Below, in pieces: positions 41,983-48,951 of a DNA stretch of 64,000 nt (position 1 is its first letter; every line of letters begins with the position of its first letter). Origin of the DNA: Pedococcus bigeumensis (GTDB taxonomy: Bacteria > Actinomycetota > Actinomycetes > Actinomycetales > Dermatophilaceae). Both the position numbers and the translations under genes were made by a program. The notes under the pieces are model-generated. The model saw only the letters and a list, made by a program, of their open reading frames with translations, ran no database searches and was not told where the DNA came from. The stretch lies in contig NZ_RCZM01000009.1 of assembly GCF_006438965.1 (NCBI RefSeq), positions 1 to 64,000 of the forward strand. Reading direction: 5' to 3'.

Positions 41983-42272
41983 GCAGCAGAGCCACCCACG
42001 CGCAAGTCACCTGCCGCGACTGCGACAAAACCGGTTGGGCGCACGTCGGGTTCACGGGTTGGCGTTGCTCTCTTCATAGGGACCGGACACCCGACGAACA
42101 GCCCCGGAAGCGCCCACAGGCCAACGATGACGGACCCCACGCAGGTAGCCCGTATAGGTGCCGAGCCCACCACGAAGTGCGTGTGGACCAGCGCGGCAGA
42201 GGGTGCGGGCTGTGCGCTCTCGAGCGCAACGCCCGCAAGGAACCCGAGCCTGATCGGTTGGAGATCCGATGA
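41979..42272 (+). CDS. Cys/His-rich hypothetical protein
   Basis: A protein of 97 residues with two zinc-ribbon-like parts: CRDCDKTGWAHVGFTGWRCSLH and RCRAHHEVRVDQRGRGCGLC. The linker is basic and Pro-rich. Nucleic-acid binding is possible but not shown. It starts at GTG overlapping the previous stop and ends overlapping the next ATG. Confidence 0.6.
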   Translation: MSSRATHAQVTCRDCDKTGWAHVGFTGWRCSLHRDRTPDEQPRKRPQANDDGPHAGSPYRCRAHHEVRVDQRGRGCGLCALERNARKEPEPDRLEIR

Positions 42273-42487
42273 CCGTCCTCATCATCGGGTGGTCCGGACG
42301 CCCCACCCCCGGTGGAGGCCGCAGCGCGGTCGCCGCCGTCGACGGGGTCAGAGTCCGCGTCCGCCGCAGCCTCTACAAGGTCCGTTGGCTGTGCGATGAC
42401 CACGGAGCCGAGAACTACCCGCATTGCCCCCACCTGCGCGCGCTCGCAGACGAGCCCGCCGACCCCACGAAAAGGAACCACTCATGA
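42269..42487 (+). CDS. small basic hypothetical protein
   Basis: A protein of 72 residues beginning MTVLIIGWSGRPTPGGG, with a basic central strand (VRVRVRRSLYKVRWLCDDHG) and a Cys/His pair at the end (YPHCPHLRAL). Together with the preceding protein it may bind a metal. ATGA overlaps on both sides make it a firm part of the operon, but I know no family. Confidence 0.55.
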   Translation: MTVLIIGWSGRPTPGGGRSAVAAVDGVRVRVRRSLYKVRWLCDDHGAENYPHCPHLRALADEPADPTKRNHS

Positions 42488-43281
42488 CCACCACCCAGGA
42501 CGCCATCGCCCACGCCAAGGCCCAGACCAACGCCGCCGTCGCCATCGGCGAATCCCGCGGCTGGGAACGCCCCGCCGACTTCGCCCGCCTGACCACCCTC
42601 GGCGCCGCAGCCAAGGCCGCCATCCGCGACGCAGACCCGGTGCCCGTGCCCTTGCCGACCACCGCTGCCCAGGTCGACGACTGGCTCGACCAGACCGCCG
42701 CCGCCCGCGTGCACGCCGCAGCCCGACGTAGCGCCGCCGAAGAACTCGCCCTCGACGCAGACCGCCAAGTCGCGCGACTTGGCCAGCACATCGCCGCCGA
42801 GTACGTGCCCAAGCTCGTCGAGGAGTTCGCCACGGAGCTCAAGGCCTACGCCGCCCTCGCCAACGCGCCGCGCACCATCACCGGCCACGAGACCGCCAAG
42901 GACTTGACGGCCCACGCGACGCTGCTGCGGTGCGCCGCCGACCTGGCTAGCACGCTCAACGCCCGCGCCACCCTCGCCCTCATCACAGGAGAGGCCGACG
43001 ACTTCGGCCAGGACGCAGTCTGGCTCGCCCTGGCCGTCAAGCCCAGCGCCGGCCTCGACGCCGTAACCCAGGCCGTCGCCACCTTCCACCAAGGCACGCC
43101 GTCGACCGTGGCCGACTGGGACAGCCTCGCCCCGCTCGGCCTCACACTGGCCCAGCACGGCGGGGCGCGTACCCGCATCGAACGCCACGCCGCAGCCAAC
43201 TTCACTCGCGGCACGACCACGCCAGATGGTGGCCTTGTGGAGCGGAGCTACGGCGAGGTTGAGGCAGGCGCGCTCCGGTGA
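42484..43281 (+). CDS. alanine-rich helical hypothetical protein
   Basis: A protein of 265 residues, almost wholly helical and Ala/Asp/Arg-rich, with many regularly spaced alanines suggesting coiled-coil or helical-bundle structure. One Trp-containing segment (AQVDDWLDQTAAARVHAAARR) recurs as a motif-like start. No catalytic signature. Possibly a scaffolding or structural protein, but this is guesswork. Four-base overlaps at both ends. Confidence 0.6.
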   Translation: MTTTQDAIAHAKAQTNAAVAIGESRGWERPADFARLTTLGAAAKAAIRDADPVPVPLPTTAAQVDDWLDQTAAARVHAAARRSAAEELALDADRQVARLGQHIAAEYVPKLVEEFATELKAYAALANAPRTITGHETAKDLTAHATLLRCAADLASTLNARATLALITGEADDFGQDAVWLALAVKPSAGLDAVTQAVATFHQGTPSTVADWDSLAPLGLTLAQHGGARTRIERHAAANFTRGTTTPDGGLVERSYGEVEAGALR

Positions 43282-43505
43282 GCAGCGCCGCCGACGAGTT
43301 CGCAGCCATCCTCGGTGTCACCGCACCGACCTCCGAGCCCGAGCCGGTCGAACCCGTCCGGCGCCGACCACGCCCCGACCCTAGCCAAGCGTCAGGTGCC
43401 AACGGCCCGACCGCCGTCAACCCCTCTGCCCGGTTCGCCGAGTGGATGGAAGACAACAACCGACGCGGTGACGGCAAGGGCAACTGGCGGCAGGTAGGCC
43501 CGTGA
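43278..43505 (+). CDS. small proline/acidic hypothetical protein, last gene of the overlapping operon
   Basis: A protein of 75 residues from GTG 43278: an acidic N terminus (SSAADEFAAILGV), a Pro/Arg-rich disordered middle, and a C-terminal RFAEWMEDNNRRGDGKGNW segment. It has no known domain. It closes the run of overlapping genes that began at 37404; after it come 78 bases without overlap. Confidence 0.5.
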   Translation: MSSAADEFAAILGVTAPTSEPEPVEPVRRRPRPDPSQASGANGPTAVNPSARFAEWMEDNNRRGDGKGNWRQVGP

Positions 43506-43583
43506 CAGGTAGACCAGACCACACCATGGGCTGAGTGGACACGCACCGACATCAGCGTGCACGACATCAGCAACCTAGCCCCC

Positions 43584-43733
43584 ATGCATGGCCACCCCTG
43601 CCCCACCTGTGGACGTACGTGCCACGAGGACAAGAGCAAGGCTGAGGCTGCACGAGGCAGAGCACGAGCACACACAAAGCGCAAAGCACAAGGCGTGAGG
43701 CCCGTCGAGAAGCACCCAGGTTCAATCACCTGA
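43584..43733 (+). CDS. short zinc-finger-like protein (49 residues)
   Basis: This very short frame, starting at ATG 43584 (or GTG 43557), encodes MHGHPCPTCGRTCHEDKSK, a tight cluster of Cys and His suited to one zinc ion, followed by a strongly basic tail. Such short proteins occur in actinophages, sometimes as HNH remnants, but no HNH core is present here. Evidence is limited to composition and the clean frame. Confidence 0.4.
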   Translation: MHGHPCPTCGRTCHEDKSKAEAARGRARAHTKRKAQGVRPVEKHPGSIT

Positions 43734-43856
43734 GCTCACGCACGTGAGGGGTGGGGCATAGACCCCCTCGGCAGGGGTTCCTGCGCGATGCGGGGTGGCA
43801 CCTCACCAACTGCGTGGGCCCAACGTCCATTTTTCTGAAAAGCGTGGAGAAACCCT

Positions 43857-44186
43857 ATGACATGTCCTGAGTGCTCTGGGCCGATGCCGAAGACCAAGGC
43901 GACTGGCCGGCCCGCCGTCTACTGCACCCCTGCGTGCCGACGATCTGCTGAGTACGCCATCCGTCGCGCCCAGATCCTGCTCACAAGGGCTCAGCGTGCG
44001 CAGCAAGACGCAGCCTTGCGCGTGGCGATGTCCACGTCGGCATGGGACATCAAGGATGCCGAGCCGCGGGCGGCGTTCTGGGAGGGCGAGGTGGAGCGCC
44101 TGCGCACGTCCCTACGCGAGCTGCTCGAGCAGGTCGGCACCCAGGACGACGAGTCCACACCGGGCACCACAGACCCTCGTCCGTGA
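43857..44186 (+). CDS. zinc-ribbon/coiled-coil hypothetical protein
   Basis: A protein of 109 residues. The first 30 contain CPECSGPMPKTKATGRPAVYCTPACR, a four-Cys zinc site of FCS/MYM-like type. Residues 35-95 are an amphipathic helix pair rich in Arg, Ala and Glu, probably a coiled coil. The C terminus is disordered. The ATG is preceded by GGAGAAACCCT. It may be a DNA-binding regulator; not assignable. Confidence 0.6.
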   Translation: MTCPECSGPMPKTKATGRPAVYCTPACRRSAEYAIRRAQILLTRAQRAQQDAALRVAMSTSAWDIKDAEPRAAFWEGEVERLRTSLRELLEQVGTQDDESTPGTTDPRP

Positions 44187-44349
44187 CTTTCTCCACGGTT
44201 TCGCTCAGATCCCCCAGACCCGTACTAACAGGCAGAGGCTAACCGAGTCGCGCTAGCACCTTGGCCGGGAGGGGGGTGGGTGGGCAGGGGCCTGAGATGG
44301 GGGAACGAACACGACGGAAGCACCGAGTTGAGAGGAATGTCGGACCCAA

Positions 44350-44574
44350 ATGAGACCGTATGAAACACTGAACTCAGAGGAGGACGAGATGGCATCTGCA
44401 GGACTGGCGGGGACGACGGCCACCAAGGCGGAGTTAGAGGAGTCCGTTCGGCGCGCCGTGCGTCGCGCCAACGTAACGCGTGCGCAGTTGCATGAGCAGG
44501 CAGAGGTCGGACGATTCAGCTCCGGCCGCGCTCGTATCGCTTGGGCTCTCGTCTCCGAACTTGAGAAGTCTTGA
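44350..44574 (+). CDS. small helical protein, first gene of an unknown two-gene cassette
   Basis: A protein of up to 74 residues; the ATG at 44389 (MASAGLAGTT) is an alternative start. It is helical and charged (KAELEESVRRAVRRANVTRAQLHEQAEVG), then SSGRARIAWALVSELEKS. Its end overlaps the next gene. Small first gene plus larger second gene resembles toxin-antitoxin or defence pairs, but no known family is recognised. It lies at the cargo end of the element, where satellites often carry defence genes. Confidence 0.5.
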   Translation: MRPYETLNSEEDEMASAGLAGTTATKAELEESVRRAVRRANVTRAQLHEQAEVGRFSSGRARIAWALVSELEKS

Positions 44575-45226
44575 TGTAGCTCGGGAGGGCCGAGAGTTCG
44601 CGGATCGGCTGTCGAGTCTGCTCAACCGTACGGTTACGGATGGGATCCGCCTGAGCTGGGCAACCCAGGGCGACTTCATTCACGTCGGTTACGGAGTGAC
44701 GCCCTCAGACCTTGGAGCTTCGAGTCCGTTTGCCGTCAATCCAGGCAAGGCGGGTCAAGGTCTCGCGCTATCGGTGTGGTTCCTTCTGGGGCCGGACGCC
44801 GAGGATGAATATGTTCAGGTGCAAACATCGGTGTTCGAGGTTTACGCCGACATCGCCGACGAAGGCTCGAGCCTCTTGCACGTCGACTATCAGCGAGACA
44901 AGGACGACTACCCCGAATCGCATCTGCAGGTCTACGCATCGAGTGAGCATTGGGAGCGCGCATCTACCCGCTCCTTGGATCGTCTTCATCTGCCCGTAGG
45001 CGGCCGACGCTTCAGGCCGTCGCTCGAGGATGTTCTGGAATTTCTGCTTGGGGAGGGGCTTTCGACCGGGCGCGCCGGCTGGGAGACGGCGATTGGCGAG
45101 CATCGTGACGCGTTCCGGCGCACACAACTGAAAGCGGCAGTGCGTCGCGATCCCGAAACAGCCCGCTCTGCCTTGGCCGACTATGACCAGCGCGCGAAAG
45201 CGACGGCCGCGCGGCGTAAGCGCTAG
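44561..45226 (+). CDS. hypothetical protein, second gene of the unknown cassette
   Basis: About 221 residues from a TTG at 44561; an ATG at 44480 in the same frame is the alternative, but it would overlap the upstream gene by 95 bases. The middle is beta-rich (FIHVGYGV, ALSVWFLLGPD, VQVQTSVFEVYADIA) and includes LLHVDYQRDKDDYPESHLQVYASS. It ends in RFRPSLEDVLEFLLGEGLS and a basic tail (QRAKATAARRKR). The His residues in HVDY and SHLQV could be catalytic, but I know no matching enzyme. A strong terminator follows. Confidence 0.55.
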   Translation: MRSLDVAREGREFADRLSSLLNRTVTDGIRLSWATQGDFIHVGYGVTPSDLGASSPFAVNPGKAGQGLALSVWFLLGPDAEDEYVQVQTSVFEVYADIADEGSSLLHVDYQRDKDDYPESHLQVYASSEHWERASTRSLDRLHLPVGGRRFRPSLEDVLEFLLGEGLSTGRAGWETAIGEHRDAFRRTQLKAAVRRDPETARSALADYDQRAKATAARRKR

Positions 45227-45310
45227 TTCTCACGGCGGCTCGTATCTAACAGAATCGGGCTCGTCTAACGGGGCGAGGTCAGGCGATCGTGAGCCGATGA
45301 TCTCGTTAGC

Positions 45311-45343
45311 AGCGGCACCCTGTCGGAATGACAGGGTGCCGCT
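45311..45343. terminator. bidirectional terminator inside the element
   Basis: A perfect 14-bp stem AGCGGCACCCTGTC (45311-45324) with GACAGGGTGCCGCT (45330-45343) and a 5-base loop. It lies between the plus-strand cassette and the convergent minus-strand control genes. Confidence 0.85.
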
Positions 45344-45360
45344 GTGTTGGGCGGGGTTGG

Positions 45361-45624
45361 TCAGGCGTTGGCCCCTGCGATGTCGGCAGCCTCGAGGATG
45401 TCAGCTGCCATCGTGCGCGCCTCCTGTGGCGTGAGGGCATTGCCGTCGCCCCACACTGCGACGTACGGCGGTGCCCCGTCCTCGCCCTCCTCGACGTTGA
45501 CGAAGTGACCAGCTGCGAGCGCCCGCTCCCACGAGCACGCCCCTCGGTCACCTGTGCTGTCGGGGGTGTGGTCGTTGCACCAGGGCTGATGCTGCGCGAC
45601 GGCCCGCGTCTCGGCGGTCATCAT
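45361..45624 (-). CDS. hypothetical protein of the element's control module
   Basis: A protein of 87 residues with an N-terminal Cys (QPWCNDHTPD), then GACSWERALAAGHFVNVEEGEDGAPPYVAVWGDGNALTPQEARTMAADILEAADIAG. The PPYVAVWGD...LTPQEAR stretch looks like a small beta-alpha domain; proteins of this kind are frequent in actinophages, without function. It starts at the end of the excisionase-like gene (ATGA overlap). Confidence 0.6.
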   Translation of the reverse strand: MMTAETRAVAQHQPWCNDHTPDSTGDRGACSWERALAAGHFVNVEEGEDGAPPYVAVWGDGNALTPQEARTMAADILEAADIAGANA

Positions 45625-46001
45625 GCCGTCACCGCCTGTGCTGCGAACTTCGGCCCGAACATCTGGACCATCTTGTCGTCGGTGGGCGCCGTTCCTGTGG
45701 CGTCCTCGATGAGGCGTGCGAACTCCTGTCGCTGGTGGGCAGTCGTTTCCGCCTCGAGGTCGGTCGCGTCGATCACGAGCGTGTGCCATGCGTCCAACTC
45801 TCCCGATTCGATGCGGCGACGGAGCTCGAGGATGGAGATGCCTGATTGCCGGGATGCCTCCTGGAGGGTGATGGCTTCCCCGCGACGTGGCGTGGTGCGG
45901 TACTTCTTGAGGTTGCTGCTCAGGCGGTCCGCGATAGTCATTCTGGGCCGCGTAGTTTCGCTGATGCCCACTACCTCGGTTGCGCTGGATGATGTGTTCA
46001 C
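45621..46001 (-). CDS. excisionase/MerR-like helix-turn-helix protein
   Basis: A protein of 126 residues. The central part EAITLQEASRQSGISILELRRRIESGELDAWHTLVIDATDLEAE follows the order of excisionase-type winged helices: recognition helix preceded by the L-x-E-A-A motif, then a wing and the L-x-D-L-E-A end. It is a good candidate for the recombination directionality factor or the element's repressor. It is the first gene of a minus-strand operon near the right end. Confidence 0.6.
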   Translation of the reverse strand: MNTSSSATEVVGISETTRPRMTIADRLSSNLKKYRTTPRRGEAITLQEASRQSGISILELRRRIESGELDAWHTLVIDATDLEAETTAHQRQEFARLIEDATGTAPTDDKMVQMFGPKFAAQAVTA

Positions 46002-46114
46002 GGTGGTTCTCCAATCGGGTTTGGTTGAACTGTCTAGGCCTCGCTGGGTGCTTGCTTCATCCGGCGGGGCCGTTCTGCATCCTGCCGCCGTGTGGTGACA
46101 GGGGCTCTGTGTTG

Positions 46115-46360
46115 TCAGGGCCGCGGGTACGACAGGCAGACCTTCGACCGCACGAGGTAGGCGTCATAGAGAGTTGCCCGCTCGGTCTGGTCGGTCGTGG
46201 CGTTGTAGTCGTGGCTGATCTGCACCGCCTGCTGGCACTCTGGCGCGACGTAGGGCGCTGCCGGTCCTGCGGTGGCTGAGCTGATGCCCAGGACCATCCC
46301 CGCGCCGATGATGGTCCCGGCGACCAGCGCGCCTACGGTGATGTTGAATGACTTGCTCAT
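46115..46360 (-). CDS. small secreted or membrane-anchored protein
   Basis: A protein of 81 residues starting at ATG 46360. An N-terminal signal sequence (SFNITVGALVAGTIIGAGMVLGISSATAG) is followed by a short domain with two cysteines (ECQQAVQISHDYN...SKVCLSYPRP), probably joined outside the cell. It may act at the surface, for example in exclusion of other phages; this is speculation. It lies close to the right attachment site. Confidence 0.6.
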   Translation of the reverse strand: MSKSFNITVGALVAGTIIGAGMVLGISSATAGPAAPYVAPECQQAVQISHDYNATTDQTERATLYDAYLVRSKVCLSYPRP

Positions 46361-46391
46361 GGGGTGATCCTCAGTCCAGGATATTTCGCCC

Positions 46392-46403
46392 CACAGCGCT
46401 CTT
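46392..46403 (+). other. candidate integrase arm-type site, right
   Basis: CACAGCGCTCTT, identical to the copy at 36119-36130. A related CACAGCGTTCAA follows at 46431-46442. Both lie within 65 bases of the right core repeat. Confidence 0.45.
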
Positions 46404-46452
46404 GACCTGCACGTTTGCAACGCTCACTTGCACAGCGTTCAAGCGTCTCTAG

Positions 46453-46472
46453 TGCGCGACTACCTGGACTGA
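46453..46472 (+). other. attR: right attachment site, copy of the sigA 3' end
   Basis: TGCGCGACTACCTGGACTGA encodes the sigA C terminus (R-D-Y-L-D-stop) in the same frame and orientation as attL, with two silent differences. The bases after it, leading to a strong terminator, are probably what originally followed sigA. Confidence 0.85.
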
Positions 46473-46507
46473 TGCGCGGTGCCGGGCGACCGGCATACCA
46501 AGGCGAT

Positions 46508-46542
46508 GACGAAGGCCCCCCGAGACTCGGGGGGCCTTCGTC
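46508..46542. terminator. strong terminator, probably the original sigA terminator
   Basis: A perfect 17-bp stem, 46508-46524 with 46526-46542 (core GGCCCCCCGAG/CTCGGGGGGCC). It lies 36 bases after the displaced sigA stop codon in attR and converges on the transglutaminase gene, so it serves both strands. In the uninterrupted chromosome it would directly follow sigA. Confidence 0.8.
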
Positions 46543-46563
46543 GTCTCGTATGCCGCCCGACGG

Positions 46564-48951
46564 CTACGCGCGGAAGTCGCGACGCGCCTCGCGCCAGTCC
46601 TGGAAGCGGACCACCGGCCTGCGCAGGATCCGCCCGACCGAGGCACGGCGTTCGCGCCATTCGATGAGGCCTTCGGTGGGCCACCAGGCGGCGCGCATCC
46701 GGTCCTTGCGCCGGCGCGCCCCGGAGACCGCCTTGACCACCGTCTGGGTGTCGGTGCGAATGTCGGCAATCGTGGCTCCGGGAGGGGCGTAGCGAGAGCG
46801 TTCCACGCCGGCGACGACGCGGTGCAGCGCCTCGGTCTGGTCCCCCTCGAGATAGGCCTCCCGCTGGTAGAAGCGGCCCGCCTGCCGGGGCGTGCTGCCA
46901 CGTGGGGGGATCACGCCGAGGTCACCGATCCGTTCGATCATGGCCTGCCACTCGATCTCGACCCGGGTGGACTCGTCCGGTGCGTGTCGCAGCCGACGGC
47001 GCAGCCGCCTGCGCGCGGCCAGCGGGACGGCGAGCGAGCCCAGGATCCCGATGAGGAGTCCGAGCACGATCCACAGGACCGTCGTCCTGGTGCGCGGCCC
47101 GAACCAGTTCCCGAAGGTCGAGCCGCTGCCCGTGGTGCTGACCGGGTCGGTGGCGCCGGGGTCGTTGCGACCGTCGGTCCGCGGGGCGGACGTCGTGGCG
47201 CCGCCGGTCGCGGTGTTGGTCGCGGAGCTGCCACCGCCGGGGGTCGTCGGGGCGAGCGAGTAGGGCGGTGCGACCGTGTTCTGGGTGCCGGACGGGGTGG
47301 GCTCGAACCGCAGCCAGCCGATGCCCTGGAAGTAGAGCTCCGGCCAGGCGTGCGCGTCCGAGGACCGCACGGTGTAGGTGCCCTTGTCGGCGGTGCCCGG
47401 GAGGAAGCCGATCGCCATCCGCGCGGGGATCCCGGCCTGGCGGGCCATCATCACCATGGCGGTGGCGAACTGCACGCAGTAGCCGGTCTTGGACCGCAGG
47501 AAGAGCGAGATCGCGTCGGGCCGCTCGTCCTGGCCGAACTGGTTCTTGACCGTCTCGGGCAGCTTCAGCGAGTAGGTGAAACCGCCGTCGGTGCGCAGGT
47601 ACTTCTGGATCGCGCGGGCGGCCTCGATCCGTGAGGCGTTCTGCGGCACCACGTCGTCGACCAGCCTGCTGAGGATGTCCTGTGAGGCAGGGTCGACCTG
47701 GAGGTCTTCCTGAAGGATGCCGCCGGTGGCGCCCTGGCGGTCCTGCGCGAGGGAGTCCTGGGTGGGGTTGAGCGCGAGGTAGGAGAAGCTGTACGACCGC
47801 GCGGCCCGCCGCACCGTGGCGACCGACGTGTTGCGGTCCAGGCCCCAGGTCACGCGGCCGAGGTCGGCGGACACCAGGGGGGTGGGCGCGGCGATCTGGG
47901 GCGCCTCGATGCGGGAGTCCTCCACGGAGATCCGGTAGGTCTCGCGTGGCACGTCCGCGGCGAGGTCGGGTGGCGGGTTGACGGTGGTGCGACGGCCGTA
48001 GTCCACGTCGTCGGGGTCCTCGCGCCAGGTGTCCGCGAGGTAGGTGTTGAGCACGCCCACACGCAACGGCGTCAGGATCGCGGCGTTGGTCGTGTAGCTC
48101 AGGACTGGGGCCTTGGACGGGTTGTTGAGGCTCTTGGTGAGGTCGAGGGTCGACTTGAGCCCGATCTGTCCGTCGCTGAAACCGGTCGAGTTGCCGGACC
48201 GGCCGAGACCGTCGATGAGGTAGCGCGTCGGGAAGTGGGGGATGACCACCGGCACCACGACCGCTGCGACCAACCCGGCGACGGCGAGGGTGCGGCCGAC
48301 CGCGGCATACCCGTAGGCGCCGTCGTGGTCGTCGGTGTTGCGCCGGCCGGTGGTGCTCATCGGCACGGTGGTGCTCCACCGCCGCAGCGAGGCGATGCCC
48401 TGCCGTCCGAGCATCAGCAGCCAGAGGCCACCTGCTGCGATGAAGAACATCGGGTGCAGGGACTCCCCGGAGTTCGAGGCCGAGATGAGGAAGGCAGTGA
48501 GCAGCGGCAGACCGGCGAGGGCGGGCGAGCGGCGCATCACGGCCAGGTGGTCGACGATCGTGGCGACAACGCCGATCGCCAGGCCGATGGCCAGGGTGAT
48601 GCCGCGGTTGGTGGGTGCCGGCGCGGCGTAGTTCTGGATCGTCTCGCGTGCGTCGACGAGAAGGTTGTTGAACGCCAGCACCATGTCCGGGGTGGGCAGC
48701 GCGTGCCACAGGTGGCCGCGACCGAAGAGCCAGGAGCCAGCCAGGACGACCCCGACCAGCTGCGCTGCCGCGATGGCGATCCAGGAGGTCGTGAGCATCC
48801 GGGCGAGGATGCCGACGAGCACCACCGCGAACACCATGCCGAGCATGGGGCGGATCCAGGTGTTCGGTGTGAACAGCGTGGTGAGTGGCCACGCGACGAC
48901 AGCAGACGCCGCTCCGGCGATGAGCGAGTCGGCAATACGTCCGCGGCTCAT
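46564..48951 (-). CDS. transglutaminase-like membrane protein (TgpA type)
   Basis: A protein of 795 residues. About six N-terminal membrane helices (residues 10-260, DUF3488-like) precede a periplasmic transglutaminase-like domain with Cys492 (SKTGYCVQFATAMVMMARQAGIPAR), then the catalytic His (SDAHAWPELYFQGIGW) and Asp/Glu partner. A final membrane helix (about 620-645) and a basic cytoplasmic tail follow. Members act with DUF58 and MoxR proteins in cell-envelope maturation. It overlaps the DUF58 gene by four bases, as in the common moxR operon. Confidence 0.92.
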   Translation of the reverse strand: MSRGRIADSLIAGAASAVVAWPLTTLFTPNTWIRPMLGMVFAVVLVGILARMLTTSWIAIAAAQLVGVVLAGSWLFGRGHLWHALPTPDMVLAFNNLLVDARETIQNYAAPAPTNRGITLAIGLAIGVVATIVDHLAVMRRSPALAGLPLLTAFLISASNSGESLHPMFFIAAGGLWLLMLGRQGIASLRRWSTTVPMSTTGRRNTDDHDGAYGYAAVGRTLAVAGLVAAVVVPVVIPHFPTRYLIDGLGRSGNSTGFSDGQIGLKSTLDLTKSLNNPSKAPVLSYTTNAAILTPLRVGVLNTYLADTWREDPDDVDYGRRTTVNPPPDLAADVPRETYRISVEDSRIEAPQIAAPTPLVSADLGRVTWGLDRNTSVATVRRAARSYSFSYLALNPTQDSLAQDRQGATGGILQEDLQVDPASQDILSRLVDDVVPQNASRIEAARAIQKYLRTDGGFTYSLKLPETVKNQFGQDERPDAISLFLRSKTGYCVQFATAMVMMARQAGIPARMAIGFLPGTADKGTYTVRSSDAHAWPELYFQGIGWLRFEPTPSGTQNTVAPPYSLAPTTPGGGSSATNTATGGATTSAPRTDGRNDPGATDPVSTTGSGSTFGNWFGPRTRTTVLWIVLGLLIGILGSLAVPLAARRRLRRRLRHAPDESTRVEIEWQAMIERIGDLGVIPPRGSTPRQAGRFYQREAYLEGDQTEALHRVVAGVERSRYAPPGATIADIRTDTQTVVKAVSGARRRKDRMRAAWWPTEGLIEWRERRASVGRILRRPVVRFQDWREARRDFRA

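Larger units (their letters stand above)
36024..46472 (+). mobile_element. integrative element of about 10.4 kb in sigA (satellite-like or reduced prophage)
   Basis: Bounded by the 20-bp direct repeats and encoding a tyrosine integrase next to the left end. The plus-strand genes up to 43505 mostly overlap by four bases. They include a SF3-type primase-helicase, a WhiB-like protein, tail- or adhesin-like proteins and small zinc-knuckle proteins. They are followed by a two-gene cassette (44350-45226), a terminator, and minus-strand control genes. No terminase, portal, capsid protease, holin or lysin is visible. The GC content looks lower than in the flanks, codon use includes AGA and other rare codons, and the flanking octamer CGGCATAC is absent. 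It could be a phage satellite, a degraded prophage of phiRv-like layout, or an integrative plasmid. Confidence 0.88.

Noticed and set aside
45227-45310. Possible small RNA or tRNA before the internal terminator
   Set aside because: There is a short imperfect palindrome (GATCGTGAGCCGATGATC) but no cloverleaf or promoter; the strong hairpin after it is explained as a terminator.
36024-46472. tRNA gene as attachment site
   Set aside because: No cloverleaf or CCA-like end is visible at either junction; the repeated sequence is the sigA coding end.
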